The notes: a model not told the origin generated them from the letters alone. A stretch of DNA of 15,933 nucleotides from an uncultured Oscillospiraceae bacterium (GCA_910577365.1 CAJTMU010000048.1:1-15933), one strand, 5' to 3'; counted from the stretch's first letter, positions 1 through 8,304 are shown. Numbers and translations: made by a program.

Positions 1-272
1 AACAGCCTATTGTTTATGAAATCAAGCAGATCATCACCTGTTATTGCTCTTCCTTTACCGTTATCAACTGCCCAATTCCGCCAGCGACATTCTTCGGGAA
101 TGATTGATTCGTAGCTATCGTCATCAAATTCCCAATCCTCTTCTTTTGTGTCGTAAACCTTAAGGAACAGCAGCCACGCGATCTGCTCAATACGTTGAGC
201 ATCGCCGTTAATGCCCGCGTCATTTCTCATTATGTCGCGTAATCTTTTTACGAAATTACCCAAACTGCTCAT
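1..272 (-). CDS. hsdM: Type I restriction-modification methyltransferase subunit HsdM, N-terminal part (runs off left edge)
   Basis: Ninety codons read leftward from the ATG at 272-270 and continue past the window edge. The translation holds the hallmark of the HsdM N-terminal helical domain: an R-D-I-M-R-N-D-A-G stretch followed by G-D-A-Q-R-I-E-Q-I-A-W-L-L-F-L-K-V-Y (about residues 10-40). In the family this domain sits ahead of the N6-adenine methyltransferase domain and helps the M2S complex contact DNA. The catalytic NPPF motif would lie outside the window. The start codon is 3 bp after the hsdR stop, so the two genes are surely co-transcribed and probably translationally coupled. hsdS, the specificity subunit, should follow further left. 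The gene is incomplete only because the window ends. Confidence 0.9.
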   Translation of the reverse strand, partial: MSSLGNFVKRLRDIMRNDAGINGDAQRIEQIAWLLFLKVYDTKEEDWEFDDDSYESIIPEECRWRNWAVDNGKGRAITGDDLLDFINNRL

Positions 273-275
273 ATT

Positions 276-2612
276 TTAAACCGCCTTATAAATTTCATCT
301 TCAAGCTCTTTTACGGCATTCAGATATCCATCCTTACCGCCAAACAGCCTGACTATCGCCGAGGGCTTTCCCATTCGCACAAATGGATCAAGCTTTAATA
401 TTTGAGTGTCCTCAATCTGATAGATACCCTCATTAGAGTAGGTTTCAAGCAATGCTTCAAGCACAGCTCTTGCCTCGCTGTTATATTTGCTGATGAAATC
501 ACGTTTTTTTACGTTTTCTGCGCGTTCCTTTCTTGTAAGCGGCTTTTTGTCAAAAGCGACGTTAATTATGAAATCGAAATCATCGACATCGCTCATATTT
601 TGAGAGTCTTTTAAAGCCTGCAAGTCAATGCCGCGCTCCATAAACAGCTCGGATATAGCTTTTTTCTTTTCCTCGCTGTTCCAGCTTCTGACAAAATGCT
701 CTAAATCAGCATATTCGCCGAGAATATTTGTCTTGGTATAGTCTATTATGTTCTCGTGCCTGAGCAGATTTCCGTCGGAATCGTATACGGAAACAACCTT
801 GTTAATAATACGAACCGTGCAGCCGTTTACATCAACAAAAGGCTTGTCCGGTTTTACCAGTGGAGGCGGCGGAGGTTCAACAGGAATATCGGGCCCTGGC
901 TTTGGCTTTGGTGCGTGATAGTTTGGATCAACGTCAATTGGTCCGTCCCAATCTGAATCGCAAAAAAGTCTTGATACTCCTCTGAAATCCATTACAACAA
1001 AATGGGTCTTGCCATCTTTTTCGCGAAGTCTTGTGCCTCTGCCGATGATTTGTTTGAACTCGGTCATAGAAGATATATTCTCGTCAAGAACGATCAGTTT
1101 CACCATTTTGCAATCGGCACCTGTGGACAAGAGCTTGGAGGTGGTAGCAATCACGGGATAAGGTGAGGAAACAGAAATAAAGTAGTCAAGCTTGCCTTTG
1201 CCATACTCGTCCGAGCCTGTGATTCTGACTACATAATCGGTATTTTTGGCACACATATCGGCGTTAAAATTTGTAAGAGCAACCCTCATTCGTTCCGCGG
1301 CATCTTCGGTAGCACAAAAGACAATAGTTTTTTGCATACGGTCGGTGCTGATAAGATAATTGGTTATTTCAAGAGCAACCTGATTGATCCTGTCGGCAAT
1401 GATAATATTATAATCGTAATCAGTGTTATTGTAAATTCTGTCCTCTATTTCGTTGCCGTAATAATCACGCTGACCTTTGAGCGGTCGCCAGCCGTCACTT
1501 ATATCGGTTGTGATACCGATAACTTTAAACGGCGCAAGAAATCCGTCCTCTATACCGTTCCTTAGAGAATATGTATATATAGGCTCACCGAAATATGTAA
1601 TATTAGAGGTATATGCAGTTTCTTTCGGAGTTGCAGTCATACCGATTTGAGCAGCCGAGGAGAAATATTCGAGTATTCTTCTCCAGCGGCTTTCCTCTTT
1701 CGCTGACCCGCGGTGGCACTCATCGACAATAATAAGGTCAAAGAAATTCTTATCAAACAGTTCGGAAAAATGCTCCTTATCATCATCGCCGACGAGCTGC
1801 TGATACAATGAAAAGTAGACTTGATATGAAGTTAAAGCTGCTTTATCGTCCTTTGCCACATTTATTTTATGTATAACTTTTTCCAGCGGGGAAAAGTCCT
1901 GTTGAATGGATTGATCAACAAGAATATTTCTATCCGCAAGATACAGAATTTTATGCTTGATTCCGCTTTTAAGCAAACGGTAAACTATCTGAAATGCCGT
2001 ATAAGTTTTCCCCGTTCCTGTAGCCATAACAAGCAAAAGTCTGTTATTACCGTAGGAAACGGCATCAACAGTCCTGTTTATCGCGACGCGCTGATAATAT
2101 CTCGGCTCATAAGTGTTTTGACTTGAGTAGTACGGCTGTTCAATGATCGTCATTTCATCAGCGGACAAACCTTTGCCATCATTTGCGGATGCCTTATAAC
2201 GTTCTATCAACTCATCAGGAGAGGGAAAATCCTCAAGCGCGATCTCCCTTTCAGTACCTTTAAGCATGTCGTGTTCATAGAAAGCATCACCGTTAGAGCT
2301 GTAAACGAAAGGCACGTCCATCATTTTAGCATAAGTAATAGCCTGCTGCAAACCGTAAGATACACTGTGATTATTATCCTTGGCTTCAACTATTGCAATA
2401 GGAAAACCGCTGTTCCAATATAGGACATAATCGGCAAATTTAGCGCTTTTCTTATCTCTGTGAACAAAGTTGCCGTTCAGACATATTTTTCCGTCGGTTA
2501 TCTTCGTTTCCATTGTAATCCTGCTCTTATCCCATTTTGATAAGATAGCAGGAGTTATATATTGAAGTTTGATATCTTCCTCGGACATCTCTTTCTTGTT
2601 GAGTATAGTCAT
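276..2612 (-). CDS. hsdR: Type I restriction endonuclease subunit HsdR (EcoEI/EcoAI-like)
   Basis: This is the DNA-translocating and cleaving subunit of a type I restriction enzyme, 778 aa from the chosen start, which matches the short (type IB-like) HsdR class. Numbered from the ATG at 2612, the PD-(D/E)xK nuclease has Asp61 (A-D-Y-V-L) and Glu76-Ala-Lys78, followed by a QQAITYAK stretch. The SF2 motor has a Q-motif-like YYQRVAI, Walker A ATGTGKT (197-203), DECH box (297-300), motif III TAT (326-328) and motif VI QIIGRGTRLR. A proline-rich linker then leads to the C-terminal domain that docks on the methyltransferase. An upstream in-frame ATG at 2633 has no ribosome binding site and lies only about 14 nt from the predicted transcription start. 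The ATG at 2612 has AGAGG at 7-nt spacing, so I prefer it. All catalytic motifs are intact, so the enzyme is probably active. Confidence 0.93.
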   Translation of the reverse strand: MTILNKKEMSEEDIKLQYITPAILSKWDKSRITMETKITDGKICLNGNFVHRDKKSAKFADYVLYWNSGFPIAIVEAKDNNHSVSYGLQQAITYAKMMDVPFVYSSNGDAFYEHDMLKGTEREIALEDFPSPDELIERYKASANDGKGLSADEMTIIEQPYYSSQNTYEPRYYQRVAINRTVDAVSYGNNRLLLVMATGTGKTYTAFQIVYRLLKSGIKHKILYLADRNILVDQSIQQDFSPLEKVIHKINVAKDDKAALTSYQVYFSLYQQLVGDDDKEHFSELFDKNFFDLIIVDECHRGSAKEESRWRRILEYFSSAAQIGMTATPKETAYTSNITYFGEPIYTYSLRNGIEDGFLAPFKVIGITTDISDGWRPLKGQRDYYGNEIEDRIYNNTDYDYNIIIADRINQVALEITNYLISTDRMQKTIVFCATEDAAERMRVALTNFNADMCAKNTDYVVRITGSDEYGKGKLDYFISVSSPYPVIATTSKLLSTGADCKMVKLIVLDENISSMTEFKQIIGRGTRLREKDGKTHFVVMDFRGVSRLFCDSDWDGPIDVDPNYHAPKPKPGPDIPVEPPPPPLVKPDKPFVDVNGCTVRIINKVVSVYDSDGNLLRHENIIDYTKTNILGEYADLEHFVRSWNSEEKKKAISELFMERGIDLQALKDSQNMSDVDDFDFIINVAFDKKPLTRKERAENVKKRDFISKYNSEARAVLEALLETYSNEGIYQIEDTQILKLDPFVRMGKPSAIVRLFGGKDGYLNAVKELEDEIYKAV

Positions 2613-2619
2613 ACCGATA

Positions 2620-2624
2620 CCTCT
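2620..2624 (-). promoter_or_regulatory. Ribosome binding site fixing the hsdR start at 2612
   Basis: Read on the minus strand, AGAGG lies 7 nt before the ATG at 2612. The in-frame ATG at 2633 is preceded only by A/T-rich sequence without a purine-rich site. This decides between the two candidate starts. Confidence 0.7.
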
Positions 2625-2653
2625 ACTTCCCATAAGTTTATATTATCAGATGT

Positions 2654-2682
2654 ATTATACCATATTTTGGACAGAAAATCAA
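2654..2682 (-). promoter_or_regulatory. Promoter of the hsdR-hsdM operon
   Basis: On the minus strand, TTGATT (2682-2677), a 17-nt spacer and a perfect TATAAT (2659-2654) with the extended element TGG just upstream form a near-consensus sigma-A promoter. Transcription should start near 2647, giving a leader of about 35 nt to the ATG at 2612. The element closely resembles the promoter of the helicase fusion gene at 7675-7703. Confidence 0.8.
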
Positions 2683-2769
2683 TAATGAAATATAAATATA
2701 AAGTGTTATTTTTCCCCTATGCAGAATAAGTTTCTCACGCAAAGGTGAGAGTATTTAAATTATGAGCTT

Positions 2770-2804
2770 TAAACAATCCGCTGTTTTCATAACGAATACA
2801 GCGG
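2770..2804 (-). terminator. Possible intrinsic terminator after the exonuclease-RecQ-UvrD fusion gene
   Basis: Read on the minus strand, CCGCTGT (2804-2798) pairs perfectly with ACAGCGG (2784-2778). The loop side can add three more pairs (TTC/GAA) after one mismatch. The hairpin is followed by ATTGTTT, a weak U tract. It lies 36 bp past the stop codon at 2840. It is a plausible but imperfect terminator separating the fusion gene from the hsdR promoter. Confidence 0.5.
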
Positions 2805-2839
2805 CACAACCATATTTTCCGCGTCAAATTCAAATAAAT

Positions 2840-5800
2840 CTACGCTTTACCGTCTCTCCGCCTGCAAAGAAATACATCGGCAAGGAGCACAGCGCATTCC
2901 CGCTCGTCATTTTCGCCTTTCCAGGCGACGATAAACCGCACCTCAGCCCCTGTCGGTGAATACCCCTTAGGCTTGAACTCCTCCAGATCATGCACAAATT
3001 TCTTTGAAAATTTAGCGGCGCGGAAGTTTTTCCCGTCAATATCGGCGGTCAGATAGTTACCGTCTATGGCGAGCGGCATACCGCTTCGCAGCTTTAAAAT
3101 TGCGGATTTCTTGTCCTTGAAAAAATCCAGCACTACGTCCTTGTGTGTAAGCTGCAAAGCGATCTCATTCGGTGAGGAGTAAGAATTTATATCGTGAATT
3201 ACACCGTCAGCGTTGCAGTTCCCGAAAGAATTACAGTGGATAAAAAGCGCCTTTTTAGCTCGCGTTATTCCAACATAAAGCTTTCGAAGCTCCTCGTCGG
3301 TATTGACCTTAATATTATTCAAAAGCATATAAACGCTGTCGAATTCGCGTCCCTTTGCTTTATGAATGGTAGACACAAAGACCGCTCCAAGATCGTTTGA
3401 ATAGAAATCCTCGTATTTTGATTCCCTGATAAATTCTTCCAGGTCGGTGCGGTAGATCGTGTACCCCTTGGTCTGTCTGAAATCCTCTATCATATTCAGG
3501 CAGTTTTCAAGACACGAGCTGCCGCTGTATGCTCTTTTCAGTTCCGATCTTGCGTACTCCCAGAGCTCCTCAGCGATCACGGAAGTTTGCAGGCGTGAAT
3601 CTATCTTTTTGAGAAAATATCTGATCTCCGCCAGATCGCTTAACCTGAACCCGTCAAGTGATTGTATAAGCCGCACCCGAATACCGCGCTTGTTCAGCAG
3701 GAACGCCACGCGCAGCGCCTCGTCGTTTGTCGCGGTAAGCACACAGGCGGTACCCTCCCTATAGGTTTCAATAACGCTGTTTACAACAGGCTCTTCAAGG
3801 CTTGCGCTTGCGTGATGTGTTATTTTAACAGTTCCCGCGTTCTTGCTTACTGCTTGTATCGGAGCGGTTTTCATTCTGTATTTTATTGATTTTACAAGCT
3901 CGTTGGCAAGAGCAACGATATTTCCGCGGCTACGGTAATTTTCAATAAGCTCATATTGCTTAGCCCCATATTCGTTCACCAGAGAACGCATATATTTTGA
4001 ATTTGACCCGCGGAATTCATATATGTTCTGGTCGTCGTCGCCCACGGCAATAACTCGCATATCCTCGTTGCGTTTCATCAGGGCTCGTATTAGCGCGTAT
4101 TCGTCGCTGTCCATATCCTGCGCCTCGTCGATCACAAGAACCGTTTTCGCGATCCTGCCCGGCTCGACCTCTCCGCTTTCAATCATCTGCACGGCTTTTT
4201 TCACAACGTCCGCCGCGCCGTCCAGACTGCCTATCTTTCCGAGCAGATCAAAGCAGTAGGAGTGGAACGTTTTTATTTCAATGAAATTCGCCGCGTTTCC
4301 TATCAGCGTCATCAGCCGCTTTTTGAATTCCGTTGCCGCTGCGCGGGAGAAGGTGAGCATTAAAAGCTGCTCATGCTTAGCATCCTCCAGCAGCATAAGC
4401 GATGCCAGCTTGTGAACCAGCACGCGCGTTTTGCCGCTGCCCGGACCCGCCGCGACAACAATATATTTTGAACCGGAATCGGATATGATCTGCCGCTGAG
4501 CCTCCGACAGCTCTCCCATAAGCTGACGATGTTTTTCGGGAGAAATATTTCGGTTGATCTGCGCCGCTCGCTCGCCCCTGAAATATTTCGTAATGAACTT
4601 TTTGCAGTCCGTTTGAAAATAATCCTGAACGAATTGCATCGCCGCGTTCCGATCTTTTATCATCAAATTCGCGTATTCCCCGACGATATGTATCTGCTGT
4701 ATCCTTTGCTTGTAGTATTCCGCAAGCGATTTGTAATCATCGGCTTTGTAGCGTATTTTGTTATCCAATATCAGCCGTTTGATTTCAAGCCCGTTGTATA
4801 AAACGAGAAATCCACCCTCCAGGCGCATAGACCCAATCTTCGACAGATACAGCAGCGCGTCCTCAACGTCGGACAGTGAAATGTCCGACATAGTAATATC
4901 TCGCGGTTCCGCAAGGAATTCGTTATACAACCCAACCAACGAGAACTGCACCAGAGCTTTATCATGCGAGGTCTGCGTCTGCACGGCTTCCTGCGCCTGC
5001 TCATATAATTTTTTCACAATAAACTGCGCGATTTTATACCGCTTGTGAAATTTCTCTGTAAGAAAATCAATTGAGTGCTTAGGCATTATCAGAATATTAT
5101 CGCTGCCGTGTCGCTCTCTGATGATATATTCCTTGATGGTAAGGAAAAACAGGATTGTCGTAATGCGTTTTACGTTTGAAAAAGTTATGTTTTCGTTCTG
5201 TGCGGACTCGTTCAATTCCTTTAAATTGTATATCTTTTCATTTTCAGAAAGTTGGGAAAGGATATGACTTTCGAGCTTTGCAAACCTATCAAGGTTTTTG
5301 AGCGCGCGGTTTTCGGTCTCGCTGCTGTAAATATACGCTGACATATCGGTTGTGTCGGCAAGAATATCCGCCTGACGCATCAGATTTATGCTTCTTATAA
5401 CATCTTTTTTCTCCATAGATAGGATATCCGCGAGATAATCCACACGTGAATCGGTTTCGCTGAAATCCGCCTTTGACCTACTGCGCTCCGATATCAGGCA
5501 GCTAATTATTCTCATGGACTGACTTAATTCATTTTCCGAAAACAGCTTTGACGATTCAAGTTTTATTCTTGCTTCCTCGACGTTTTTGGCAAGAATACTT
5601 GTAGCGTAAACATGCGGGGAATTGTGCCCGCGCTTGATATATCCCGACTGCTCCAGGGCGGATATCGCTGTTTTCACGCGCGTTTCAACGTCGGTCTTGG
5701 TATCGTCCCACCCTGCCTGACGGGCGATCTCAAGCGCGGAGCAGCATACTGTCGGACGGTTCCTTGTCATATTTTTCATCGTTTTCCAGACCTCTTGTAT

Positions 5801-7642
5801 CTCGCCTATGCTTACCTTTGTCTGGTTGAGCAAAATGAAGTGCTTGTCAAGATCCTCATTGTTGAAAAGCACATAGCAATCTGCGTCAAGAGAGGGATCG
5901 CGCCCCGCTCTGCCCGCTTCCTGAACATAATTTTCAAGCGAATCCGAAATGTCGTAATGTATCACAAGTCCCACATCTTTTTTATCAACGCCCATGCCGA
6001 AAGCGGAGGTAGCGACGATGATCCTTACGTTGTCATTCATAAACGCATCCTGGTTGGCTATTTTATCCGCGGGCTCCATTCTGCCGTTGTAGGGGAGAGC
6101 GGGAAAACCGTCGCGGGAGAGCTTTTCGGCAAGCTCCAGCGTTCTTTTGGTTCTTGAAACGTAGACGATGGCAGGGCAGCTTTTCTGGTCGATAAGCTGT
6201 CTTAACGTGTTGTATTTCTCTTCGTCGTTTGCTTTATAAAGTACGGTGTAGCGCAGATTTTCCCTTTCCGCCGGTGAAACGAAAATTTCAAGCTCCAGAT
6301 CTAATTTCTCCTTGAAATAATCGCAGATATCGCTTATTACCTTTTGCTTTGCCGTAGCTGTGAAGCAGGATACCGGGATAGCGCGGCTCATTGATTTTTT
6401 CTCGCAATATTCCCGGATAAAATCACCAATATACAGATAATCTACTCGGAAATCCTGTCCCCAAGCGGAAAAGCAGTGCGCCTCATCGATAACAAAGCGT
6501 ACAACATTGCGGGAAAGCAGCAGCCTTTCAATAGTGCGCGAGCGGAGCTGCTCGGGGGATATGTAAATGATAGTTGCCAGACCGCTTGAAACGCGCTCCA
6601 GGGCTTCCGAGCGCTCGACCGGAGACAGCAGTCCGTTGATCGTTACCGCGTCGACAAGCCCCTTTTCGGCGAGATTGTCAACCTGATCCTTCATAAGCGA
6701 TTGCAGCGGCGAGATGACCACGGTAAGTCCGCGCTCCATCTGCCCCGACATCAGAGCAGGCAGCTGGAACGTTACCGATTTTCCTCCGCCGGTAGGGAAC
6801 ACGGCAAGCAGCGATTTTCCGTCAACCGCCGCCTGTGCCGCCATTTCCTGGAGCGGTTCGCCGTTATATTTTCTGAATTCGCCGAACCCAAAAAACTCCT
6901 TCAGCTTCTTATGGATGTCCAGCGCGGAGCCGCAATAGGTGCAGCCATCCTTGCAGCGGGTGTTGCAGAGCAGCTTTATAATATTCTCAATGCCCGGGAA
7001 ATTATATATGAGCCACGGCGGCGTCACCGAATGGTGATCCCGCGTTCCGATAAGTGCGAGGGAGTACGCAAGCTCCGTCGGTCTTTGCGAAATAAAGGTT
7101 TCAAGCTCCGCGTTTTCGCATATTTTTCCGCTATATTCTTCGCGGATAAGCTCCGATATGTTTTCGTCATCGGAGGTGTAATCGAGATAATCAAAAAATC
7201 CGCAAAACTCCTTTTCCGATTTAAGCAGCAGATAAAATATTTTTTTGAGATTTTCATTCAGCGAAAGAAACGCATTTACCTCGTCATAAAACAGCTTTTG
7301 CGCTTTTTTTGAATCGTTCAGAGGATTATTCAGCTCGTCGCAAAGCAGCTTATCGTCTTTTACCAGCGCGTGATAGGGGCGCTCCGGAAAAAGCAGCGGC
7401 GATAGGTACAGCGTATCTATATATTTATCTGTAACTGCGGTATTTGTCGCGGGAAGTATATATTTCAGATCGTGATGGATAATATTATGTCCGCAGAGAA
7501 ATTCCGCTCCTGAAATAAATTCGGAGAACTCATTTACAGAAACAGAATGTAGCTCGCCGCCGTTTTCAAAAACCGCGCCCAGATCCTTTATTATATTATC
7601 GCTGCCGATCTCGCTGTCAATAAACACTATGCTCTTTCCCAT
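2840..7642 (-). CDS. DEDDh exonuclease - RecQ helicase - UvrD-like helicase fusion protein
   Basis: This 1600-aa cytoplasmic protein joins three DNA-processing enzymes. Residues 1-100 are a DnaQ-type 3'-5' exonuclease with all five DEDDh residues: Asp9 and Glu11 (I-D-S-E), Asp58 (H-N-I-I-H-H-D), His91 and Asp96. Cys226, 230, 234 and 237 form a likely zinc site. Residues about 260-600 are a RecQ-like SF2 helicase: Walker A PTGGGKS (283-289), DEAH (386-389), TAT (428-430) and QEAGRAGRD (574-582). A winged-helix-like helical middle follows. Residues about 1040-1470 are a UvrD/PcrA-type SF1 helicase: AGPGSGKT (1065-1072), IDEAQD (1171-1176), GDDDQNIYEFRG (1201-1212), STIHKAKG (1424-1431) and YVGITRAKK (1456-1464). 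No key residue is missing. AAAGG lies 10 nt before the start. It has its own promoter and sits beside hsdR, so a role in DNA repair or degrading invading DNA is likely but inferred. Confidence 0.92.
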   Translation of the reverse strand: MGKSIVFIDSEIGSDNIIKDLGAVFENGGELHSVSVNEFSEFISGAEFLCGHNIIHHDLKYILPATNTAVTDKYIDTLYLSPLLFPERPYHALVKDDKLLCDELNNPLNDSKKAQKLFYDEVNAFLSLNENLKKIFYLLLKSEKEFCGFFDYLDYTSDDENISELIREEYSGKICENAELETFISQRPTELAYSLALIGTRDHHSVTPPWLIYNFPGIENIIKLLCNTRCKDGCTYCGSALDIHKKLKEFFGFGEFRKYNGEPLQEMAAQAAVDGKSLLAVFPTGGGKSVTFQLPALMSGQMERGLTVVISPLQSLMKDQVDNLAEKGLVDAVTINGLLSPVERSEALERVSSGLATIIYISPEQLRSRTIERLLLSRNVVRFVIDEAHCFSAWGQDFRVDYLYIGDFIREYCEKKSMSRAIPVSCFTATAKQKVISDICDYFKEKLDLELEIFVSPAERENLRYTVLYKANDEEKYNTLRQLIDQKSCPAIVYVSRTKRTLELAEKLSRDGFPALPYNGRMEPADKIANQDAFMNDNVRIIVATSAFGMGVDKKDVGLVIHYDISDSLENYVQEAGRAGRDPSLDADCYVLFNNEDLDKHFILLNQTKVSIGEIQEVWKTMKNMTRNRPTVCCSALEIARQAGWDDTKTDVETRVKTAISALEQSGYIKRGHNSPHVYATSILAKNVEEARIKLESSKLFSENELSQSMRIISCLISERSRSKADFSETDSRVDYLADILSMEKKDVIRSINLMRQADILADTTDMSAYIYSSETENRALKNLDRFAKLESHILSQLSENEKIYNLKELNESAQNENITFSNVKRITTILFFLTIKEYIIRERHGSDNILIMPKHSIDFLTEKFHKRYKIAQFIVKKLYEQAQEAVQTQTSHDKALVQFSLVGLYNEFLAEPRDITMSDISLSDVEDALLYLSKIGSMRLEGGFLVLYNGLEIKRLILDNKIRYKADDYKSLAEYYKQRIQQIHIVGEYANLMIKDRNAAMQFVQDYFQTDCKKFITKYFRGERAAQINRNISPEKHRQLMGELSEAQRQIISDSGSKYIVVAAGPGSGKTRVLVHKLASLMLLEDAKHEQLLMLTFSRAAATEFKKRLMTLIGNAANFIEIKTFHSYCFDLLGKIGSLDGAADVVKKAVQMIESGEVEPGRIAKTVLVIDEAQDMDSDEYALIRALMKRNEDMRVIAVGDDDQNIYEFRGSNSKYMRSLVNEYGAKQYELIENYRSRGNIVALANELVKSIKYRMKTAPIQAVSKNAGTVKITHHASASLEEPVVNSVIETYREGTACVLTATNDEALRVAFLLNKRGIRVRLIQSLDGFRLSDLAEIRYFLKKIDSRLQTSVIAEELWEYARSELKRAYSGSSCLENCLNMIEDFRQTKGYTIYRTDLEEFIRESKYEDFYSNDLGAVFVSTIHKAKGREFDSVYMLLNNIKVNTDEELRKLYVGITRAKKALFIHCNSFGNCNADGVIHDINSYSSPNEIALQLTHKDVVLDFFKDKKSAILKLRSGMPLAIDGNYLTADIDGKNFRAAKFSKKFVHDLEEFKPKGYSPTGAEVRFIVAWKGENDERECAVLLADVFLCRRRDGKA

Positions 7643-7674
7643 GATGTCACAACCTTTACCTGAATTATATTGAT

Positions 7675-7703
7675 ATTATAGCATATGGGGAGGTAAAAAT
7701 CAA
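7675..7703 (-). promoter_or_regulatory. Promoter of the exonuclease-RecQ-UvrD gene
   Basis: On the minus strand, TTGATT (7703-7698), a 17-nt spacer and TATAAT (7680-7675) with extended TGC form a strong sigma-A promoter. Transcription should begin near 7668, about 25 nt before the ATG at 7642. Confidence 0.8.
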
Positions 7704-7720
7704 GGCAAATAGTGATTGCC
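7704..7720. promoter_or_regulatory. Inverted repeat abutting the -35 box of the fusion-gene promoter
   Basis: GGCAA (7704-7708) and TTGCC (7716-7720) form a perfect 5-bp inverted repeat around 7 nt. It sits directly upstream of the minus-strand -35 box at 7698-7703. The position suits a regulator binding site, but the arms are short. Confidence 0.3.
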
Positions 7721-7785
7721 TGATAATTATGTAAAGACTTCGTTCGCTGATAGCTCTGTAAGAATATTATATCATTTAATCATAT

Positions 7786-7858
7786 AAAAGATATCTGATT
7801 GATAGTTGTGAATATATCCAAAAGATATATAATAATATCTAATAGATATATCAGATGA
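7786..7858. promoter_or_regulatory. AGATAT-repeat operator cluster upstream of the XRE regulator
   Basis: Three copies of AGATAT lie in about 60 bp, with preceding contexts AAAAGATAT, AAAAGATAT and AATAGATAT. The middle copy forms a perfect inverted repeat AGATAT-6 nt-ATATCT (7823-7840). ATCTGAT near 7793 is inverted as ATCAGAT near 7850. The middle repeat covers the -10 box of the repressor gene, the expected arrangement for autorepression. The AT-rich base content makes some repetition likely by chance. Confidence 0.5.
7806..7833 (+). promoter_or_regulatory. Promoter of the XRE-family regulator gene
   Basis: TTGTGA (7806-7811), a 16-nt spacer and TATAAT (7828-7833) form a plausible sigma-A promoter. 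The -10 box lies inside the inverted repeat AGATAT-N6-ATATCT, so binding of a repressor there would block it. The predicted leader to the ATG at 7883 is about 43 nt. Confidence 0.6.
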
Positions 7859-7871
7859 GAAATGATCTCGC

Positions 7872-7876
7872 GGAGG
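7872..7876 (+). promoter_or_regulatory. Ribosome binding site fixing the regulator start at 7883
   Basis: GGAGG lies 6 nt before the ATG at 7883. The in-frame ATG at 7862 would place this site inside the coding sequence and has no site of its own. Confidence 0.75.
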
Positions 7877-7882
7877 TGCATA

Positions 7883-8194
7883 ATGGATCTTAAAGCAATC
7901 GGAAGCCGTATAAAGGCGGAAAGGAGGAAAGTCGGGCTTACACAGGAGGGACTTTCCGAGATAGTGAGTGTTACACCACACTATATTTACGAGATAGAGC
8001 GCGGAATGAAGGCGATGTCGGTAGAAACGCTTATGAACCTGTCTGAGGCGCTGGAGCTTTCCGTAGATTATATTTTATATGGGATACAAAGGAGAAACCT
8101 CGGAAAGGTTTACAGAATGCTTGACGAAATGAGCGACGAGCGGCGCATACGGGCGGAGGAAGCTATTGAAAAACTCCTGCCTTATTTAAGATAA
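7883..8194 (+). CDS. XRE-family helix-turn-helix transcriptional regulator
   Basis: This small 103-aa DNA-binding protein has an HTH_3/cro-C1 domain at about residues 5-58: the first helix R-I-K-A-E-R-R, the turn G-L-T-Q-E-G-L-S, the recognition helix around VTPHYIYEIERG, and the terminal helices ending LSVDYILYG. The remaining 40 residues are charged and helical and may dimerise. In the family such proteins are short repressors of their own promoter and of neighbouring genes. The start at 7883 is chosen for its GGAGG site. The gene lies between the minus-strand helicase/restriction block and the plus-strand GTPase block and is closed by a strong terminator. It could therefore control the helicase gene, the GTPase operon or only itself. 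The AGATAT repeats over its promoter favour at least autoregulation. Confidence 0.9.
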   Translation: MDLKAIGSRIKAERRKVGLTQEGLSEIVSVTPHYIYEIERGMKAMSVETLMNLSEALELSVDYILYGIQRRNLGKVYRMLDEMSDERRIRAEEAIEKLLPYLR

Positions 8195-8200
8195 TTAATG

Positions 8201-8230
8201 ATCCTGCGGGTGATTTCCGCAGGATTTTTC
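8201..8230 (+). terminator. Intrinsic terminator of the XRE regulator gene
   Basis: ATCCTGCGG (8201-8209) pairs perfectly with CCGCAGGAT (8217-8225) around a 7-nt loop and runs straight into TTTTTC. It begins 6 nt after the stop codon. It separates the regulator transcript from the downstream operon. Confidence 0.92.
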
Positions 8231-8272
8231 ATTTCAGTACCGGAAAATATTTATTTTTATCGGTACCGAAAT
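8231..8272. repeat. Near-perfect 12-bp inverted repeat upstream of the Cys-rich protein promoter
   Basis: ATTTCAGTACCG (8231-8242) and CGGTACCGAAAT (8261-8272) are inverted with 11 of 12 matches, separated by an 18-nt A/T-rich spacer. The right arm ends 3 nt before the -35 box at 8276. There is no U tract, so it is more likely a protein-binding operator than a terminator. Its GTACCGGAAAA core recurs at 8838-8848 in the next promoter. Confidence 0.6.
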
Positions 8273-8275
8273 ACA

Positions 8276-8304
8276 TTGAACATTAAGCTCCCATAAAGTA
8301 AAAT
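8276..8304 (+). promoter_or_regulatory. Promoter of the Cys-rich 166-aa protein gene
   Basis: TTGAAC (8276-8281), a 17-nt spacer and TAAAAT (8299-8304) form a good sigma-A promoter. The start of transcription near 8311 rules out a GTG start at 8309 and supports the ATG at 8327. Confidence 0.7.

Noticed and set aside
2736..2753. TCTCAC/GTGAGA hairpin considered as a terminator
   Set aside because: The stem is only 6 bp, there is no U tract on either strand, and it sits upstream of the hsdR promoter rather than after a gene end.
6701..7312. Plus-strand open frame of 203 codons
   Set aside because: It overlaps the exonuclease-RecQ part of the fusion gene, whose motifs are intact, and translates to low-complexity basic sequence.
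7384..7393. CCGGAAAAAG as another operator copy
   Set aside because: It falls inside the coding sequence of the fusion gene and is explained by its codons. It is kept as a caution on how often the word occurs by chance.
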